Origin: Channallabes apus | Lineage: Eukaryota; Chordata; Actinopteri; Siluriformes; Clariidae | Direction of reading: 5' to 3' | DNA: 64,000 nt | Assembly: GCA_030522415.1 (NCBI GenBank) | Contig: CM060127.1 | Coordinates: forward strand, 4,425,207-4,489,206 | Shown here: positions 11,689-30,902 of the stretch, piece by piece | Position numbering within the stretch: the first letter of the stretch is position 1 | Layout of the letters: each line of letters begins with the position of its first letter | Program-made: the position numbers and the translations under genes | Notes under the pieces: model-generated | What the model was told of the DNA's origin: nothing | Databases searched by the model: none | Seen by the model: the letters and a program-made list of their open reading frames with translations, nothing else

Positions 11689-12407
11689 GCTTAAGGTAAC
11701 ATATAGGCTTTGTTTCATTGCAATCGGCCCACGGGCAAAGAAGATATGCTACTTTGAAATTTAAATTGAAAACGTATTTCCTTACCACAGATGGTGCTGG
11801 GTGACATTTAAAAAAATCATTAGTGCATTTCAAAAGTCAGTAATTTAAAAGGCATTGTTTTTTTTTTTTTTCTTTTAAACCTGCTTGTGAGTGTGCAGTT
11901 GAAATCTACTTAATAAATACGATTTCACGCTTTTACTCCACATTCTCTATAGGAAGGAATAAATACAACGTTCTGCCATAAGCTTTACTTAATTGACTTG
12001 CAAAAATCAGATCTATAGAATTTTCTTTGTGACCAGAATTAAAATGCGCATTTTAGTTGAATTCGCTTTGTGACTCGGACAAGGTTTATTGGCAATGTTC
12101 GTTGTACTATACCTACTTTATTATTTGACAATTTGGCTTGCAAATATGGATTTTGAGTAACTATTTCGGTTTGTGATTTGGCTGTTTCTTTGGGTGAGAC
12201 AATGTCTTCAAGAAACAGATCCTTCTCAAGATTATAGAAAGGGTAAAAAAAAAATGAGGGTGATCAGATCCCCTCTTTAAGATTGTGAGGCTTTTTTTTA
12301 TTGTTTGAAAGAGAGAGAATAGATGAAATGCAGCATGCAGAACAGGCGGAGACTGCAGAACAGCACCAAGCTCGCTTAGAGACTGATTGACTTCACTCTC
12401 TTGATAG
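11689..12407. other. AT-rich, nothing recognised
   Basis: No gene or named repeat is recognised. Confidence 0.4.
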
Positions 12408-13200
12408 TATGGCTGCTCGATTATGGAAAAAATCATAATCACGATTATTTTGGTCATGATTGAAATCACGATTATTTTACACGATTACTCATTGACTTTG
12501 GAAATATTGCATTTATTGAACAGAACAGTGAATTCTCCTTCAAACAGATTACGACAGATAAAAGAGATAAAGGAAAACAAGATCAACAATGTATTGCACT
12601 TCCACAATCTTTTGAAAACAAGTTATAAATTAAATAATATTAAATAAAATAATAATAAATAAATTAGTCCAAAATAAATTTGCTCACGTGTGTGCCTTAA
12701 CAGACTGAAACATTCAAAACAACATTTTACAACATGCTACATTTTAAACATAATTAACAATAAAATTCTGGTCAGTAAGAATATTTTAAGGCTGGCACAC
12801 TATCGCTCAGAACTAACAGCAAATATTTATAATTTTCCTGAATCCTTTGTTTTCAACTGTGCTAATAGAGCACACGTCTTTGGCTAAAAAGTATGCAACG
12901 GCATCTGTTATTTTTTATTTATTTTTTTGCCTTTCTGAGCTGGATGGATACGGAGTTGCACTGAAACGCGTGTCTTTAATGGATGACTGTGTTGCGGAGG
13001 ATGTTGTGGGGGTTGTTCGTCGTTCTTTCCGTTTCTTTATTAGTTGGTCATATGTCGGTCTTTGTTTATATTTTAAATGGTTTACCAAATTTCCCAACCG
13101 CGTAGCAAATCTTGCACCTAATGTTTTTGATCCACGTCCGCTTCTTCGAATCCAAACTGTTCCCAAATAACAGAATTGCTTCTACCGCTTTTGCTGAACT
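12408..13200 (+). mobile_element. hAT-type element remnant, one end only
   Basis: The left end reads ATGGCTGCTCGATTATGG followed by alternating cacgattatttt words. This is the start typical of a hAT family whose termini read ggctgctcgattat. The matching right terminus was not found. The interior is AT-rich with no transposase frame I recognise, and the right boundary is arbitrary. Confidence 0.55.
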
Positions 13201-14040
13201 GAGAACGGAATATCCCACTTCTTATGCTGCTTGCTATCAGGAAAACTCTTGTATTTGCGAAAGGGCAATTTCGACTCCTCGAAACTATCAAGCTGCAGCA
13301 ATCAACACTGATATATTAGCGTGTGTTGACGAAGAAAATATAGAGTACACCTCTATTAACATGGTAATAGAACAAGTAGATAAATTATCCAGTAAATTTT
13401 TTTTATTCACTAAGCGCCCCTGGACTTCCATCACACAAAATTAATTTTAAAAAGCGCGTTCCAATAATGCTGCGAAAATTTAAGCCCACCAAAGCTATGC
13501 AACAGTGCCTGACTTACAGCGACACCTCTACAATTAAAGCCAATAGAGACTGAGATATTGACCGCATGCTGTGTTTTTCATATCCAGATTTCCATTTATC
13601 CCCTTAACTTTCCATTCTTTTTTTAAATGAGTACAATTCCCGGTTAGCTTATGGAATGCCATGGAAGGGCCAGACACAACATGTAGACTTCTTCTCTTAT
13701 GGTGGATAAAACCACTTGAACTTGTTTGTGGTAAATAAGGTGTTTGAGGTTTTTACCAGAGTTCCAGAGTTTGTTTCGTAAATAATTGCCCACAGTGTGT
13801 CAGCTCTCCTGCAGGGGCAGCGAGCGAGGGACCACGCCCGTCGCCCTGCAGTCCTGGAACCTAAGCCTGATCGGGCAGGTTCTCAGCACCAATGTTTCAC
13901 AGAGGACGTGATCGAACCGCTCAAACGAGTGTGGCGAGGGAAACCCAGGGCGTCACCTCCTACCTGAATACCGTATAAGCACACATTGAATATAAATATA
14001 TCACACCTCTTTCTCTCTCTCTCTCTTTTTTTTCTCTCAG
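13201..14040. other. Region just upstream of znf706 exon 2
   Basis: No gene is recognised. It ends in a long CT/T-rich tract (14011-14040) that forms the polypyrimidine tract and AG acceptor for the znf706 coding exon. Confidence 0.4.
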
Positions 14041-14046
14041 AGCAGC

Positions 14047-15183
14047 ATGGCTCGAGGACACCAGAAGATCCAGTCCCAACAGAAGAACGCCAAGAAGCAG
14101 GCCGAGGCCAAGAAGTCGAAGGGCCACGACCAGAAGACGGCGGCGAAAGCTGCACTTGTGTACACGTGTGGAGTCTGCAGGGTGGGTTACAACACGCGCA
14201 CACACACACACACAAAACAAAAGGTAGAGAGATTTATAGACTGACAGAGAATGTGAGTCTGAGACTGAGCATGCTGAGGCGAATGCGAGGATGGATAGAG
14301 ATTACACTCGCAGTGTTACCTAAAAAGGCACGGAAGGGGTCTCTGGGGTCTCTGTAGTTGCACCTTTACCTCGGGTGCGAGACGAGATCCTTGTGTGTGA
14401 GACTGTACAACCTCAAAAACACCTAGGAGTCTAGGATTAACAGAGAGAGTAAGATGCGTTGTGATTGGTTACAGGAAGTCAGTCTCGTCTACAATTGGTT
14501 AGAACTCGCCTGGTTGTGAAATACGAACCAATCCCAGAGCAGGAGAGCGCTTTAACTCAGCATTCTCCTGCCATCGTGATTGTTGTCCTGATGTGTGTGT
14601 GTGTCTTTCAGAAAGGGATGTGAGAGGCTTTTAAACCTCAGGCACGGAGAGTAACAGGACATTCAGTCAGCCTCAGTGCTCAGCCTCAGAGCTCAACGAG
14701 CCTCTGAAACAGCACACAGTGACTGGAGGCACAAGGTGTGTTTGGCTGAGGCAGCTAGTCAGGTGTGGTGTGTGAGGAGAGGGGTAAAAACTTTTTATGT
14801 TTATGATATTTATTTGTAAAGTAAAAGAATGAAACAGTGTGTGTGTGGGGGGGGGGGGTGTAAGTTTCTATTGTGTAAATTAGTTTGGGCAAATCAGAAA
14901 AATTGGACAGCACTACCTCCAGGGGGCGCTGCAGTTCCAGGCATTAATACTATAAAATCCTTCCTTTTTTCATAATTTTATATTTTAATTATCTATTTAT
15001 CAGTGTAAATTTTAATTATGTAGAATTTAATAAAATTTAAAGATAAATATTAATAATATTGATTAATGTTATTTTTTTTATAAAAAAATATTTTAATTCT
15101 AAATAACTTCCACTGACCACTTTAGATTTTTATAAATATAATTAATATTTAAAATTCAAAAATTTGTTCAGAACTACAAAAGC

Positions 15184-15219
<36 letters not shown>

Positions 15220-17621
15220 TATTATTATTATTATTTCCATCAACAGAACTTTATAAATTAACATCATTTAAATTAGGGCTGCACGATAAATCGAAAAATA
15301 TCGTTATCGCGATAATGGCATGCGCGATAACCATATCGCAAGGAGTTGCGATAAATACTTTATTTGCCAAGCATTTGTGTGTCCAAATTTGACCAATCAG
15401 ATGGGCCCTTACTATGTTTATACCCGCTTATATCTTTATATAATTTATATCTTTATACTTCATTCTGTCGCGAACTAACCCCGGATGATCAGAAGACTTA
15501 GCGATTAGCCATTAGCCGCGATTAGCTGTTAGCCGCGATTAGCCGTTAGCCCTTTATAGACGGTAAACCCAAACGCGGAAGCAAGCGAGTAGGCAGGATA
15601 ACCACGCGAATTAGTTTAAGGACTCTCACAGAAGGGGAGCAAGGGAAAAACACACATTTAACCCGCGTCCTATAAACACACACTCGAATCAGAAAGTAAA
15701 CAATCTGAACCGACATGGCGAACTCAGTGACTCAGCTGTATGCGGTGGTTTGTTTACTCCTCTTATACTTCCGGGTTCGCGCCCGCATTACTTCCGGGTC
15801 CTAGTGCCGGTCGCGGAGCGAGTGTGTGTGAGACAAATAGTATTTATTTTTTTTTATTTAATTTTTGTTTTATAATATTTATTTTTATTTTAAAAAAAAC
15901 AGGCAAGCCAAAGAGAATATTTAGTTTAAAAGATGCTCTTGTTTTAAGACACTATTGATGAGTGTATGGTTACATGTAAATAAAAAGTAATGTTTGAAAG
16001 TAATTCATATTGTGTTGGCAGGTTTATAGTAACAGCAAACCAGAAGTCAGAATATCTGCTGAGGGGTTTAAGTCATTCATAGTGTTTTGAAGTCTAAATA
16101 TTTGCAACTTCCTTGACATATATTTTCTTTTTAGCCTGAATTAGATTTAATTACATCAGACGAATATCTATTACCTGTTTATTTTAGTATGATCATTACA
16201 TATAAATAAATAATTTAAAAAATAGGCAATAATAATAATAAAAAAATGCATTTCTCTAGGGAAATGTTATATCGCAAGAAATATCGTTATCGCAGTCTTC
16301 AACAACAATATCGCATATTTTCCTAATATCGTGCAGCCCTAATTTAAATGCAATAAAAAATATTTAATGTAGAATTAAACCCATTAATTTTAGATGAACA
16401 GACAAAAACATTTATTAAAAAAGATAAACAAGGAAATCAAAATGTAAAAAAAATAAAAAAGGACTTAATACCAAATAGAATAATTTTAATGTAAACATGT
16501 TGGAGAGTCTATAGTCTATAGAGTGAATAAACATTCAGCGTCAGTATCTGTAACGTCTGCATGAAGAGTACACACTAATTTTATTTATTTTTTTAACCGG
16601 TATTTAGCCAAGTACAGAGTAAAATAAACCTTGTATATGTTCACCTTGTCACTGTCTCTAGTGTGTAGTATACTCTGATTTATGTCACATCATTTAATGT
16701 TTTTGAGAAACTTTTTACTTTGTAACTGTTACATTTTCATTACAATACTTAATAGAGAAATTATCAGCAAATCTCACCATATTTTTGCTGTTAACCGCTA
16801 TCTATAAACCACAGATTTCTAACCAACGTAACCTTAATGCAGGGACGGTTAGAAATGATTTGTTTTGGGTTGTGCGGTTTTACAAGTGGGTATTAATCTG
16901 TTACACGATTTTATAATTTTTTGGGTTAAATAAGGGAATCAGGCTCAAGATTATGGACCTGTCATCACATAGCAACAAAAAGTTTAAACTACTGCACCAT
17001 AAAATCTTTTAATTTTAGAGTTAAAAACAGGTGAGTAAACAACACAAATGCTCTACTTGAGTAAAAGTAAAGATTCCTCAGAGCAAATATTAAGTAAAAG
17101 TAGAAGTCCTCCATTTACATGTGTACTTGAGTAAAAGTAGAAGTAGTAGTAAAAGTTGTGCTCACATTCAAACATCAAAAGTAAGGGGCTTGTATTAGCT
17201 CATAAAAGCCTTTTTTATAGTAAATAAATAAAATTCTCTCACATATGCTTTTTCCTGGTTGTTAACTTACTGTTTTTGTCACTGTAAGCAACAAGCGCCG
17301 ATTCTGATTTTAAACTCCTGTTATGTAATTATGCGTCTTGAAGGAAAGCCAAGTCAAGCATGTGGTGAAATTCCTGCTTCAGAGACTACACACCACTGTG
17401 GTTAGGTAACACAACGCCATGCAGAAATGTAGTGAAGTAAAAGTACAGGTATTTGCTGCACTTTGGAGCAAAAAAAAAAAAGTATTTTTTAATAAAATTA
17501 CTCAAGTAAAATACAGATACGTGAAATATGTACTTAAATACATTACAAAGTACACATTCTTGTATATATGAAAATGTCCATCAAGCTATCATAGCGTATA
17601 ATGCTTTCTGAACTGTTCTGT

Positions 17622-17671
<50 letters not shown>

Positions 17672-17768
17672 GTCGCAGATGCCGGATCCGAAAACGTTCA
17701 AGCAGCATTTCGAGAGCAAGCATCCCAAAAGTCCTCTTCCTCCAGAGCTGGTGGGTGTGGAGGCCTGA
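14047..17768 (+). CDS. znf706: Zinc finger protein 706 (two coding exons)
   Basis: The coding exons are 14047-14181 and 17673-17768 (stop TGA), giving 76 aa, the same length as human ZNF706. The exon containing the start begins at 14041 after a CT-rich acceptor, so AGCAGC precedes the ATG and further 5'UTR must lie upstream. Residues 1-35 are the basic, Gln/Lys-rich SERF-like N-terminus (MARGHQKIQSQQKNAKKQAE). A single C2H2 finger follows: CGVC near residues 41-44, then FKQHFESKH. The intron falls directly after CR of the finger, in phase 0, so the two Cys and the two His are on different exons. The family is a small nuclear protein, linked in mammals to repression of pluripotency genes; that role is not shown here. 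The intron (14182-17672) is full of transposon sequence. Both acceptors use simple-repeat pyrimidine tracts. Confidence 0.96.
14916..14929 (+). promoter_or_regulatory. CTCF-like core motif, plus orientation
   Basis: CCTCCAGGGGGCGC matches the CTCF core CCASYAGRKGGCRS at 13 of 14 positions; the third base differs. It lies in the znf706 intron. This is a motif match only, and no binding data are implied. Confidence 0.45.
15187..15234. repeat. (AAT)n/(ATT)n microsatellite
   Basis: A run of aat units switches to att units in the centre, so the run is self-complementary. Confidence 0.9.
15274..16341. mobile_element. Non-autonomous hAT element, 8-bp duplication ATTTAAAT
   Basis: The termini TAGGGCTGCACGATA and TATCGTGCAGCCCTA are perfect inverted repeats. 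They are flanked on both sides by ATTTAAAT (15266-15273 and 16342-16349), an 8-bp target duplication as made by hAT transposases. The element is 1068 bp with no transposase frame. Subterminal regions are rich in atcgcgata words. An internal GC-rich block at 15790-15824 is shared with the element at 37693. About 260 bp of its right half recur inverted at 19736-20007. Confidence 0.9.
17035..17565. repeat. Dispersed repeat with 'acttgagtaaaagta' words
   Basis: The repeated phrases cttgagtaaaagta, agtaaaagtagaagt and ttactcaagtaaaatacaga occur in direct and inverted order at both ends of a 500-bp block. This is a common pattern in fish genomes, probably a MITE. The class was not determined. Confidence 0.5.
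17623..17672 (+). repeat. (TC)n microsatellite forming the znf706 exon 3 acceptor
   Basis: An almost pure (CT)n run of about 48 bp ends in AG directly in front of the terminal coding exon, so the polypyrimidine tract is itself a microsatellite. Confidence 0.9.
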
Positions 17769-18590
17769 GCACCGTGGCCTGGTTCTGAGCTGCGGAGTCA
17801 TGATCAAAGACTGTTAACGGTGTCTACTGTTTCCCCAATGGCAAAAAAAAAAAAAAACAATCGCAGATGTCTGTCCGTCCATCCATCTGTCTGTCTGTCT
17901 GATCGAATACACACTGGTTTGCTGTGGTGTTTAATCCGGCTAACATGCTGCTCGGCTGGTTTACACTGGGGATGATAATAAACGGGTGACGTTTGTGTGT
18001 ACATCATGTAATTATAGAGATACCATATTTTCCAGATTGAGACTAATCTGTAAGTATTGTTGACTTTCCCATCCTAATGTCACATCTGGTCATTTTTCAG
18101 CCCCACCTCCATTTTTACCTTTAAAGCAAAGCATTATTTAATAATTCTTATATTTTAAAGTGTCTGTACTTTGAGTGTTGAGAACACCACAGAACAGAAC
18201 CCATTCTGTATCCTGGTGTTAATTACACACCAGAGGAAATTTAGAGAGTATTTCTGAATTACTTTTCCCTTAAGAGACAGACGGAATTTTAATAATGGGA
18301 TCTTCTACTCCGGAAAATACGGTATTCTAAACCAAGGTTTGGTGGATTTTTATGTGAGACGTAGGTAAAAATCATAATTGTAATTTTGGTTTGTAATTCC
18401 TCAGAGATTACTGGATTTAGGTGGGATTGATTACCACTCCTTTAATTTCATTAATTATTCATCACTGGAACGGTGTTGGGAGATGTGTGTGTGTGTGTGC
18501 GCGCGTGCGTGAGAGAGAGAGAGCATGTTCATACTTCAGTGACCTGCTTCTTGTAATATAACATTCTAATAAAATTTAATTTTGTTTACG
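17769..18590 (+). other. znf706: znf706 3'UTR with two poly(A) signal candidates
   Basis: AATAAA occurs at 17977-17982, followed by a GU-rich stretch (gtttgtgtgtac), and again at 18568-18573, followed by a T-rich stretch. Either could end the transcript. The proximal site has the better downstream element. Confidence 0.55.
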
Positions 18591-18934
18591 AAAGTGTCAT
18601 GTCTTTTTTTCTGTTTTATCAAGGAAGGGGTGTGGCTTAGGTTAAGGTGGTAAAGTAAAACTGAATATCACAATGACTTTTTCGCTGTATTCGGTATCCC
18701 TAGCAACATCTAGCATGCTAATGGATGGCTAGCTAGCTAAGTGCTGCTAAGTGTTTTCTTGAGCGTTGACGTGTTCAGGTAATGTCCTACACATGTTTAC
18801 TTTTAGAGTATATATTCTATTTTAGGCGAGGTATTGAAATGATTAGATTACACAATAAAATACTCAATATCGCATTAAACAGGGCTGCCTGACATTAGCT
18901 AGACTGCTAGTATAAAATCTAACAATAAAGCATT
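18591..18934. other. Intergenic, nothing recognised
   Basis: No gene or repeat is recognised. Confidence 0.4.
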
Positions 18935-19065
18935 CATTCATCTTCTATACCGCTTTATCCTGTATTTAGGGTCGCGGGGACCTGGAGCCTATCCCAGGAG
19001 ACTCTGGGCACGAGGCAGGGTACACCCTGGACAGCGTGCCAATCCATTGCAGAACAATAAAGCAG
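18935..19065 (-). mobile_element. SINE tail fragment, minus strand
   Basis: Cattcatcttctataccgct, then cctggagcctatcccag, then accctggacagcgtgcc match the 3' half of the SINE at 34109-34447. The tRNA-like head is missing. Confidence 0.75.
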
Positions 19066-19678
19066 TTTACCTCATTTTATTTAGCTTGCTAGTAAACTTT
19101 GGCAGAGTGGAGTGTGTTAGATTAAATGCTAGTTTATTCATTGTTGATGAATTCTTTTATTGTGGGAATAAAATAAAAAATGTGGTTTTATACTGAGCTT
19201 AAAAAATTTAGCCGACCTTGTCAGGTTCTTTTAGTTCTTCTCAAGACGATAAATAAAATAAATAAATAAAAACACCCAGAATCCTTAGGGATACAAACTT
19301 TTTTTCTGTTTCTTAAATTAAAAGTTAAAAGCTGTTTATTTGAAGACGGGTCTTTTCTTCTCCGACATCTCAGACCAGATTGTATAATCCATGGTTTGCG
19401 CTTCATACCCCTTGGCTACACTTTGTTCTAGCGATGTTATCTTGCCATGAAACCAGCCAGCAGTTCTGGGTGTGTGTGTTTTAATAAATACCTGAGATGG
19501 AGGTGAGCCACGCCCTGAGTGAACCTGAGCAAGGGGTTGAAATTAGTTCAGTACACAAGAAAGTTCTGTTTTAACAAACGTTAAATACACAAATCAAATG
19601 TGAACTTTATTACAATTAAACGTAAAATAAGAGTTATGCTGATAAACTTTAAGCCACGCCCACTAACCTGGTTTACAT
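19066..19678. other. Intergenic, nothing recognised
   Basis: No gene is recognised. It ends at GTTTACAT (19671-19678), a possible target-site copy for the next element. Confidence 0.4.
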
Positions 19679-20116
19679 GTTCAATGTAAAGCTAAATTCT
19701 GGAGAAATGCATTTTTTTATTATTATTATTATTGGCTATTTTTTTTATCATTTATATGTAATGATCATACTAAAATAAACAGGTAATAGATATTCGTCTG
19801 ATGTAATTAAATCTAATTCAGGCTAAAAAGAAACTATATGTCAAGGAAGTTGCAAATATTTAGACTTCAAAACACTATGAATGACTTAAACCCCTCAGCA
19901 GATATTCTGACTTCTGGTTTGCTGTTACTATAAACCTGCTAACACAATATGAATTACTTTCAAACATTACTTTTTTATTTACGTGTAACCATACACTCAT
20001 CGATTTCATTTATACAAACAAAATTTTATTGAATTTATCGCAATTCTTTGTGATACAGATATTGCATGTACAATTATCGCGATAACGATAATTGTTCGAT
20101 ATATTGTGCAGCCCTA
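19679..20116 (-). mobile_element. Truncated relative of the 15274 hAT element, inverted
   Basis: The right terminus reads attgtgcagcccta. The segment 19736-20007 is the reverse complement of about 15955-16215 with few changes. The other terminal repeat is lost. The flanks GTTTACAT (19671-19678) and GTTTACAC (20117-20124) match at 7 of 8 bases, which may be the original target duplication. Confidence 0.75.
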
Positions 20117-20124
20117 GTTTACAC

Positions 20125-20944
20125 CGTGGTGAAAAAGGAACATTCTGAACAACAAAACTATTGTTTAGAAGTTTGATTCGAATCCAGTTAAAATCAGCCC
20201 AGCCTCTGGATGACAAATCGAAGGATTTTAGGAAACCCCCTTTTGAACAGTTCACATGGTGGAATGTGCTAGCAGTACGAGCGACTGTATGAAGTGGGTT
20301 ACTCTATCAAACGCTCATGTCCTTAGAGGAAACACGTGACGGTTGAAAAATAGATCACTTCATAGAGCCGGAACGGGAGGTTATGGGAACAAGGCTTTTA
20401 TTAGAACGTCCCAGCGTCCGTTGCTCCAGTTTTTAAAGCACAGATGGAGCTGAAGTTCTGCTTTTAAAGAAAAAGCCTGACTTACAGTCAAAGAGATTCT
20501 TACACACATCGCAGGGAAGCCTGAGTTATCATAAAAATATGTAATTGTTAGAAATGAGCAATGTTTTATTATTGTTTTACTTTTTAAAGAAAGAAAATCT
20601 ATAAGATAATAATAGGGGCCGCGCCGTCTCAGTGTCCTCGACCGTGATTTTCATGTCCTGACTTGTCCAAACCTATTTTGTTCATTTAACTTGACAGGAA
20701 GTGTCAAGTTTAATGAAGTACAGTAGAACCTCCTGTGAGGTCAACTGTAGGTAGGTGTGACAGATTCACCACTCGCTAGCTTGTTAGGGTTAGTAGCTTT
20801 TTAAGTGTTCTTCTTAAATTACAATGAGCCAAATGATTAAACAATAAATTTGGTAATTCCCACAACAAGCTAACCTAAGTTACTAAGAGCCACAGTGACT
20901 ATTGTAATATATGTTACATTTAGCTGTTTTATGTTACTTATTTA
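20125..20944. other. Intergenic, nothing recognised
   Basis: No gene or repeat is recognised. Confidence 0.4.
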
Positions 20945-21200
20945 GCGCTGTGACCTCAGAACTCCATGGTCGAGGGTTCAATTCCCGCCTCTCGTCTGTG
21001 TGTGGAGTTTGCATGTTCTCCACATGCTTGGTGGGTTTCCTACGGATACTCTGGTTCCCTCCCACAGTCCAAAGACATGCAGGTTAGGCTAATTGGTGCT
21101 GGTTAGCACCCTGTCCTGTATGTCACCTTCCTGGGATAGACTCAAGACCTCCTGCGACCCCGTACAAAATAAGCTCTGTAGAAAATTAATGAATGAATGA
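20945..21200 (+). mobile_element. tRNA-derived SINE, plus strand, degenerate
   Basis: It starts with a tRNA-like head with a B-box-like ggttcaattcccg, continues gtttgcatgttctcc, ggtttcctac, cccacagtccaaagacatgc, and ends in aatgaatgaatgaat. It is a diverged member of the family at 34109. Confidence 0.75.
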
Positions 21201-22479
21201 ATATTAGGTGTTTATGTCACACAGTTGCCTAGCAACAGCGTTATCACCTGCAGAAGTTGAACTTCCCCATAACATATTAATTCATCGTCAAGGGGAAGTG
21301 TTTGAATGAGGGCAGAAATGTTTAAAATTGTGAATTAGCTTAGCTTATTCTGATCATTAGCTTGGGTCTAGACCTGAACTCACACACTGTGCAACTGTTC
21401 CATTTTATTGTGCTGAAATCGTTTAATCATTTATTTTGTGATAAGTAACATAGCAAACAAAAAAGCATATTTTCTAAACTAAATAAACGACTACGTCATT
21501 CTTCCTTTTTTCCTTGCCCACTATCTGATCCCACCCCCCCCCATCCCCCCGTCCCCACACACACACACACACACACAGAATCCTCTGCATTCTGCACTCA
21601 ACACGTGTGTCAAATCTGCTTTTATGGAAACACCAACAGACTTCCCAGCCCAGTCTCTGAGACCAGCGTGTCTCCGCAGCCTGTTCCAGCTGTGCTGGTT
21701 ACATCCTCAGCCCACGACTCATTCAGGAACAGGATCTCCGTTCTTCCGTGTGTGACCTGTAGAGGATATGAGCTGTGAGGAAGGATCAGTCCACACAACA
21801 TCCTTATGAAAGGAAAACAGGCATGCTACCGTTCCAGCCGAGTTTCAGACGTGTTCGAGTCGTTTTCCTCTGCAGACCCACGCCTTCCTTCCTGCACATG
21901 GCTCACCTCTCAGGATGCAGAGCTACAACCATCCGTTTCTCACATCTCCAATTTTAGGAATAATATGTTTTCGACAATATTCGGGATTTTATTGTATAAT
22001 ATTGTATTTACTGAAATATATCCAAAACTCAATACACACACAAAAAATAAAATGTTATGAATCATAAATCATCATGAACCTGTCTGTACCACACAATTGT
22101 TTTTTTTTCTTTACAGATATACACTTTATCATATATGAATGATCAAATAATTTGATTGTAATTAAATTTTGCAATCTCGCCCTGTATCAAGATAAACTTT
22201 CTTACTGCTGATGATTTTAGTATCATCAACTATATTGTCCATCCTCTACAGATTTCTATGCAGAAAAGAATACATTTTGTGTTCACATCCACAAATTTAG
22301 TATTGACCAATCTATTACTGAAATTTTTTTGCCATCCATACACATACCGGACTGTGTTTTCTCATATTTTCCAAGAAACATTCATGTATCAGTATTATAT
22401 CCAATAAATCTATCAGAATAAGGAAAGATTATGATCTAGACTAAAAGCATGTGTTTCATGTTAAACATAATATTATAAT
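21201..22479. other. Intergenic, nothing recognised
   Basis: A (CA)n run lies at about 21557-21578, preceded by C runs. No gene is recognised; two overlapping short frames near 21775-22060 look like chance. Confidence 0.4.
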
Positions 22480-22722
22480 ATTCATTCATTCATTAATTTT
22501 CTGTACCGCTTAATCCTGTGTTCAGGGTCGCGGGGGACCTGGAGCCTATCCCAGGAAACTTCGGGCACTAGGCGGGGTACACCCTGGACAGGGTGCCAAT
22601 CCATCGCAGGGCACACACACATACACACACTCACACACTACGGGCAATTTTTTTAGGAACGCCAATTAGCCTAACCTGCATATCTTTGGACTGTGGGAGG
22701 AAACCGGAGTACCCGGAGGAAT
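22480..22722 (-). mobile_element. SINE fragment, minus strand, head missing
   Basis: This copy has cattcattaattttctgtac, the cctggagcctatcccag phrase, the catcgcagggcacac phrase and aaaccggagtacccgga. The tRNA-like head is absent. Confidence 0.8.
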
Positions 22723-22827
22723 ATTATAATATGATTTTGTAAAATACTTTATAAATAAACTTTATTGGTAGTATACATAATTATATAGATTTTAATTGTT
22801 TTTGCAATGTTATTAAAAGACAAAAAA

Positions 22828-23090
22828 ACACAGGTTAGCACTGTCGCCTTGGATCTCCAGGGACTGGGTTCGATTCCTGGCTCTGTGTGCATGGAGTTTG
22901 CATATTCTGCCTGTGCCTGATGGGTTTCCTCCGGGTAATCTGGTTTCTTCACACAGGCCAAAGGCATTGGTGTTCCCAGAGTGTCAGTGTGTGTATGTGT
23001 GTGCCCTATGATGGATTGCATGATTGTCCAGGGTGTATCCCACCTAAGTGTCCTGGGATAGGCTCCAGCCCCCCTTGTAACATTGTAAGT
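22828..23090 (+). mobile_element. SINE, plus strand, with tRNA-like head
   Basis: The head ggttagcactgtcgcc and the B-box phrase gggttcgattcctgg are visible, then gcatggagtttgcatattct and the body to ggataggctccagcccc. Confidence 0.8.
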
Positions 23091-23117
23091 ATAGTTCATA
23101 AAAAACAATCATTATTA

Positions 23118-23118
23118 A

Positions 23119-23190
<72 letters not shown>

Positions 23191-23195
23191 ATGAT
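23118..23195. repeat. (TA)n(TG)n microsatellite
   Basis: A TA run of about 60 bp is followed by TG units. Confidence 0.95.
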
Positions 23196-23329
23196 AAGGT
23201 TAATTATATATGTGATAAGTTTAATAATAATTGTTTTTTTTGTGAAATATACTTAAGATAGAACATTCTATAGAAAATAATTTACAATACTTTACATATT
23301 TTTACTGTATAATGTAAAGCACTGAACTT

Positions 23330-23602
23330 GAAATGGCTGCCTTAAGGTGGTGTCTGAGGATTGCTAGTGGGCGTGGCGTACTGGAACGGCAGACTGATGT
23401 TCTTCTTCAAGTGTCGACCAATCAGATGAGCATGGCATTCCCGGGATCTGGGTTGCCATGGCAGCATTTGACGTCAGCGCTACTCAGCCCCTGCCCCTGC
23501 TCCAGGGTAGTTGTGAGTGGGTGGGAGACCCCGTGGATGCGTCCGGGAAGAGCGCGCGGATTGTGAGTGTGAGCTGTGCAGCAGGAAGATCACCGGCCTG
23601 AG
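23330..23602 (+). promoter_or_regulatory. Likely ywhaz promoter and 5'UTR exon 1
   Basis: A GC-richer island (gtgggcgtggcg, cccctgcccctgctcc, gcgtccgggaagagcgcgcgg) ends in a clean splice donor AG|GTAAAG, placing the exon 1 end at 23602. No TATA box is seen. The next exon begins at 24591 with AAAGCGACCATC before the ATG. Confidence 0.55.
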
Positions 23603-24602
23603 GTAAAGACTCGCCTCCATTTTGTTTTATAATCATTTAATTTGTATTATTTTCTTTAGTTACGCTCCTTCTGGCTGTTTGGACGTAGTGGTATTCTTGT
23701 TGTCTTTAAGTTTTTTTTTCCACGGCGTTTTTACCAAAGCTTATTGTGTGAATCTTCCTGTCAGTCACCAGAAGCAAACAAACACAATTATATTAAATAT
23801 AACAACCGCTTTACTTTCTACATGTGTATATAGAATATATTTGTTGTTAACACTTTGAGCACGCGCTAGTTCTGACTCTGCATTTCTGTAATCAGTTTTA
23901 ATTCCGGATCAGTTTAAGGTAAGGTGTGTCTCTCAGTCTGTATATAAATACTCACCTTATACATTTCAGTCTTCCGAAGTTAACACTTTAACGTATTTTA
24001 TATGTTGATTATCTTTAATACGTTAATATGTTATAATATTATATAAATGTCTATAGACCTGATCCTGGAAATCAGTTTAATTGAATTATTAATACATAAT
24101 ACACACACACACACACACACACAATTTCTCTTTTTTAACTTTTTTTCTACAAATGTTTAACCATGTTGAGCTTTTTAATTTGTTTACAAAATAAGAAGAT
24201 ATAACTTGTCATAAAAGTAGTTGACATAAAGTGAATGCATTTGTGACAATATATTGTTTAAAAAAAGTTTTAAAGTATTTAAGGAAAAAAATTCTGTTTT
24301 ATTTTTTATAACTTTTTAATTAAAGGTCAGATCTGCAATTGATGCCCGGATAAAAGTTTTTTCAATTTTTAACAAAATTCAGTTTTACACCCTACAGCTA
24401 TAAACACTCGCTCCCCTAACAGTAGAGGAACCTTACCCTCTTTTTTTTTTTTTTTTTTTAATAATTTTTATTATTATAATTTTTTTAATCTATAAAAGTT
24501 TACAAGCTTCAATTACAGAAAACTAATCAACATCCTCTGACCAGTCTCATCATCTCATCACTGCTCTTATTTCTGGTGTCTCCTCCATAGAAAGCGACCA
24601 TC

Positions 24603-30902
<6,300 letters not shown>

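Larger units (their letters stand above)
14200..15273. other. znf706 intron, proximal part
   Basis: No further exon is recognised. The stretch contains a CTCF-like motif at 14916-14929, a G run near 14848-14858 and an (AAT)n/(ATT)n run at 15187-15234. Confidence 0.45.

Noticed and set aside
13960..14220. Minus-strand frames opposite the znf706 exon
   Set aside because: They are shadows of the coding exon and its CT-rich acceptor.
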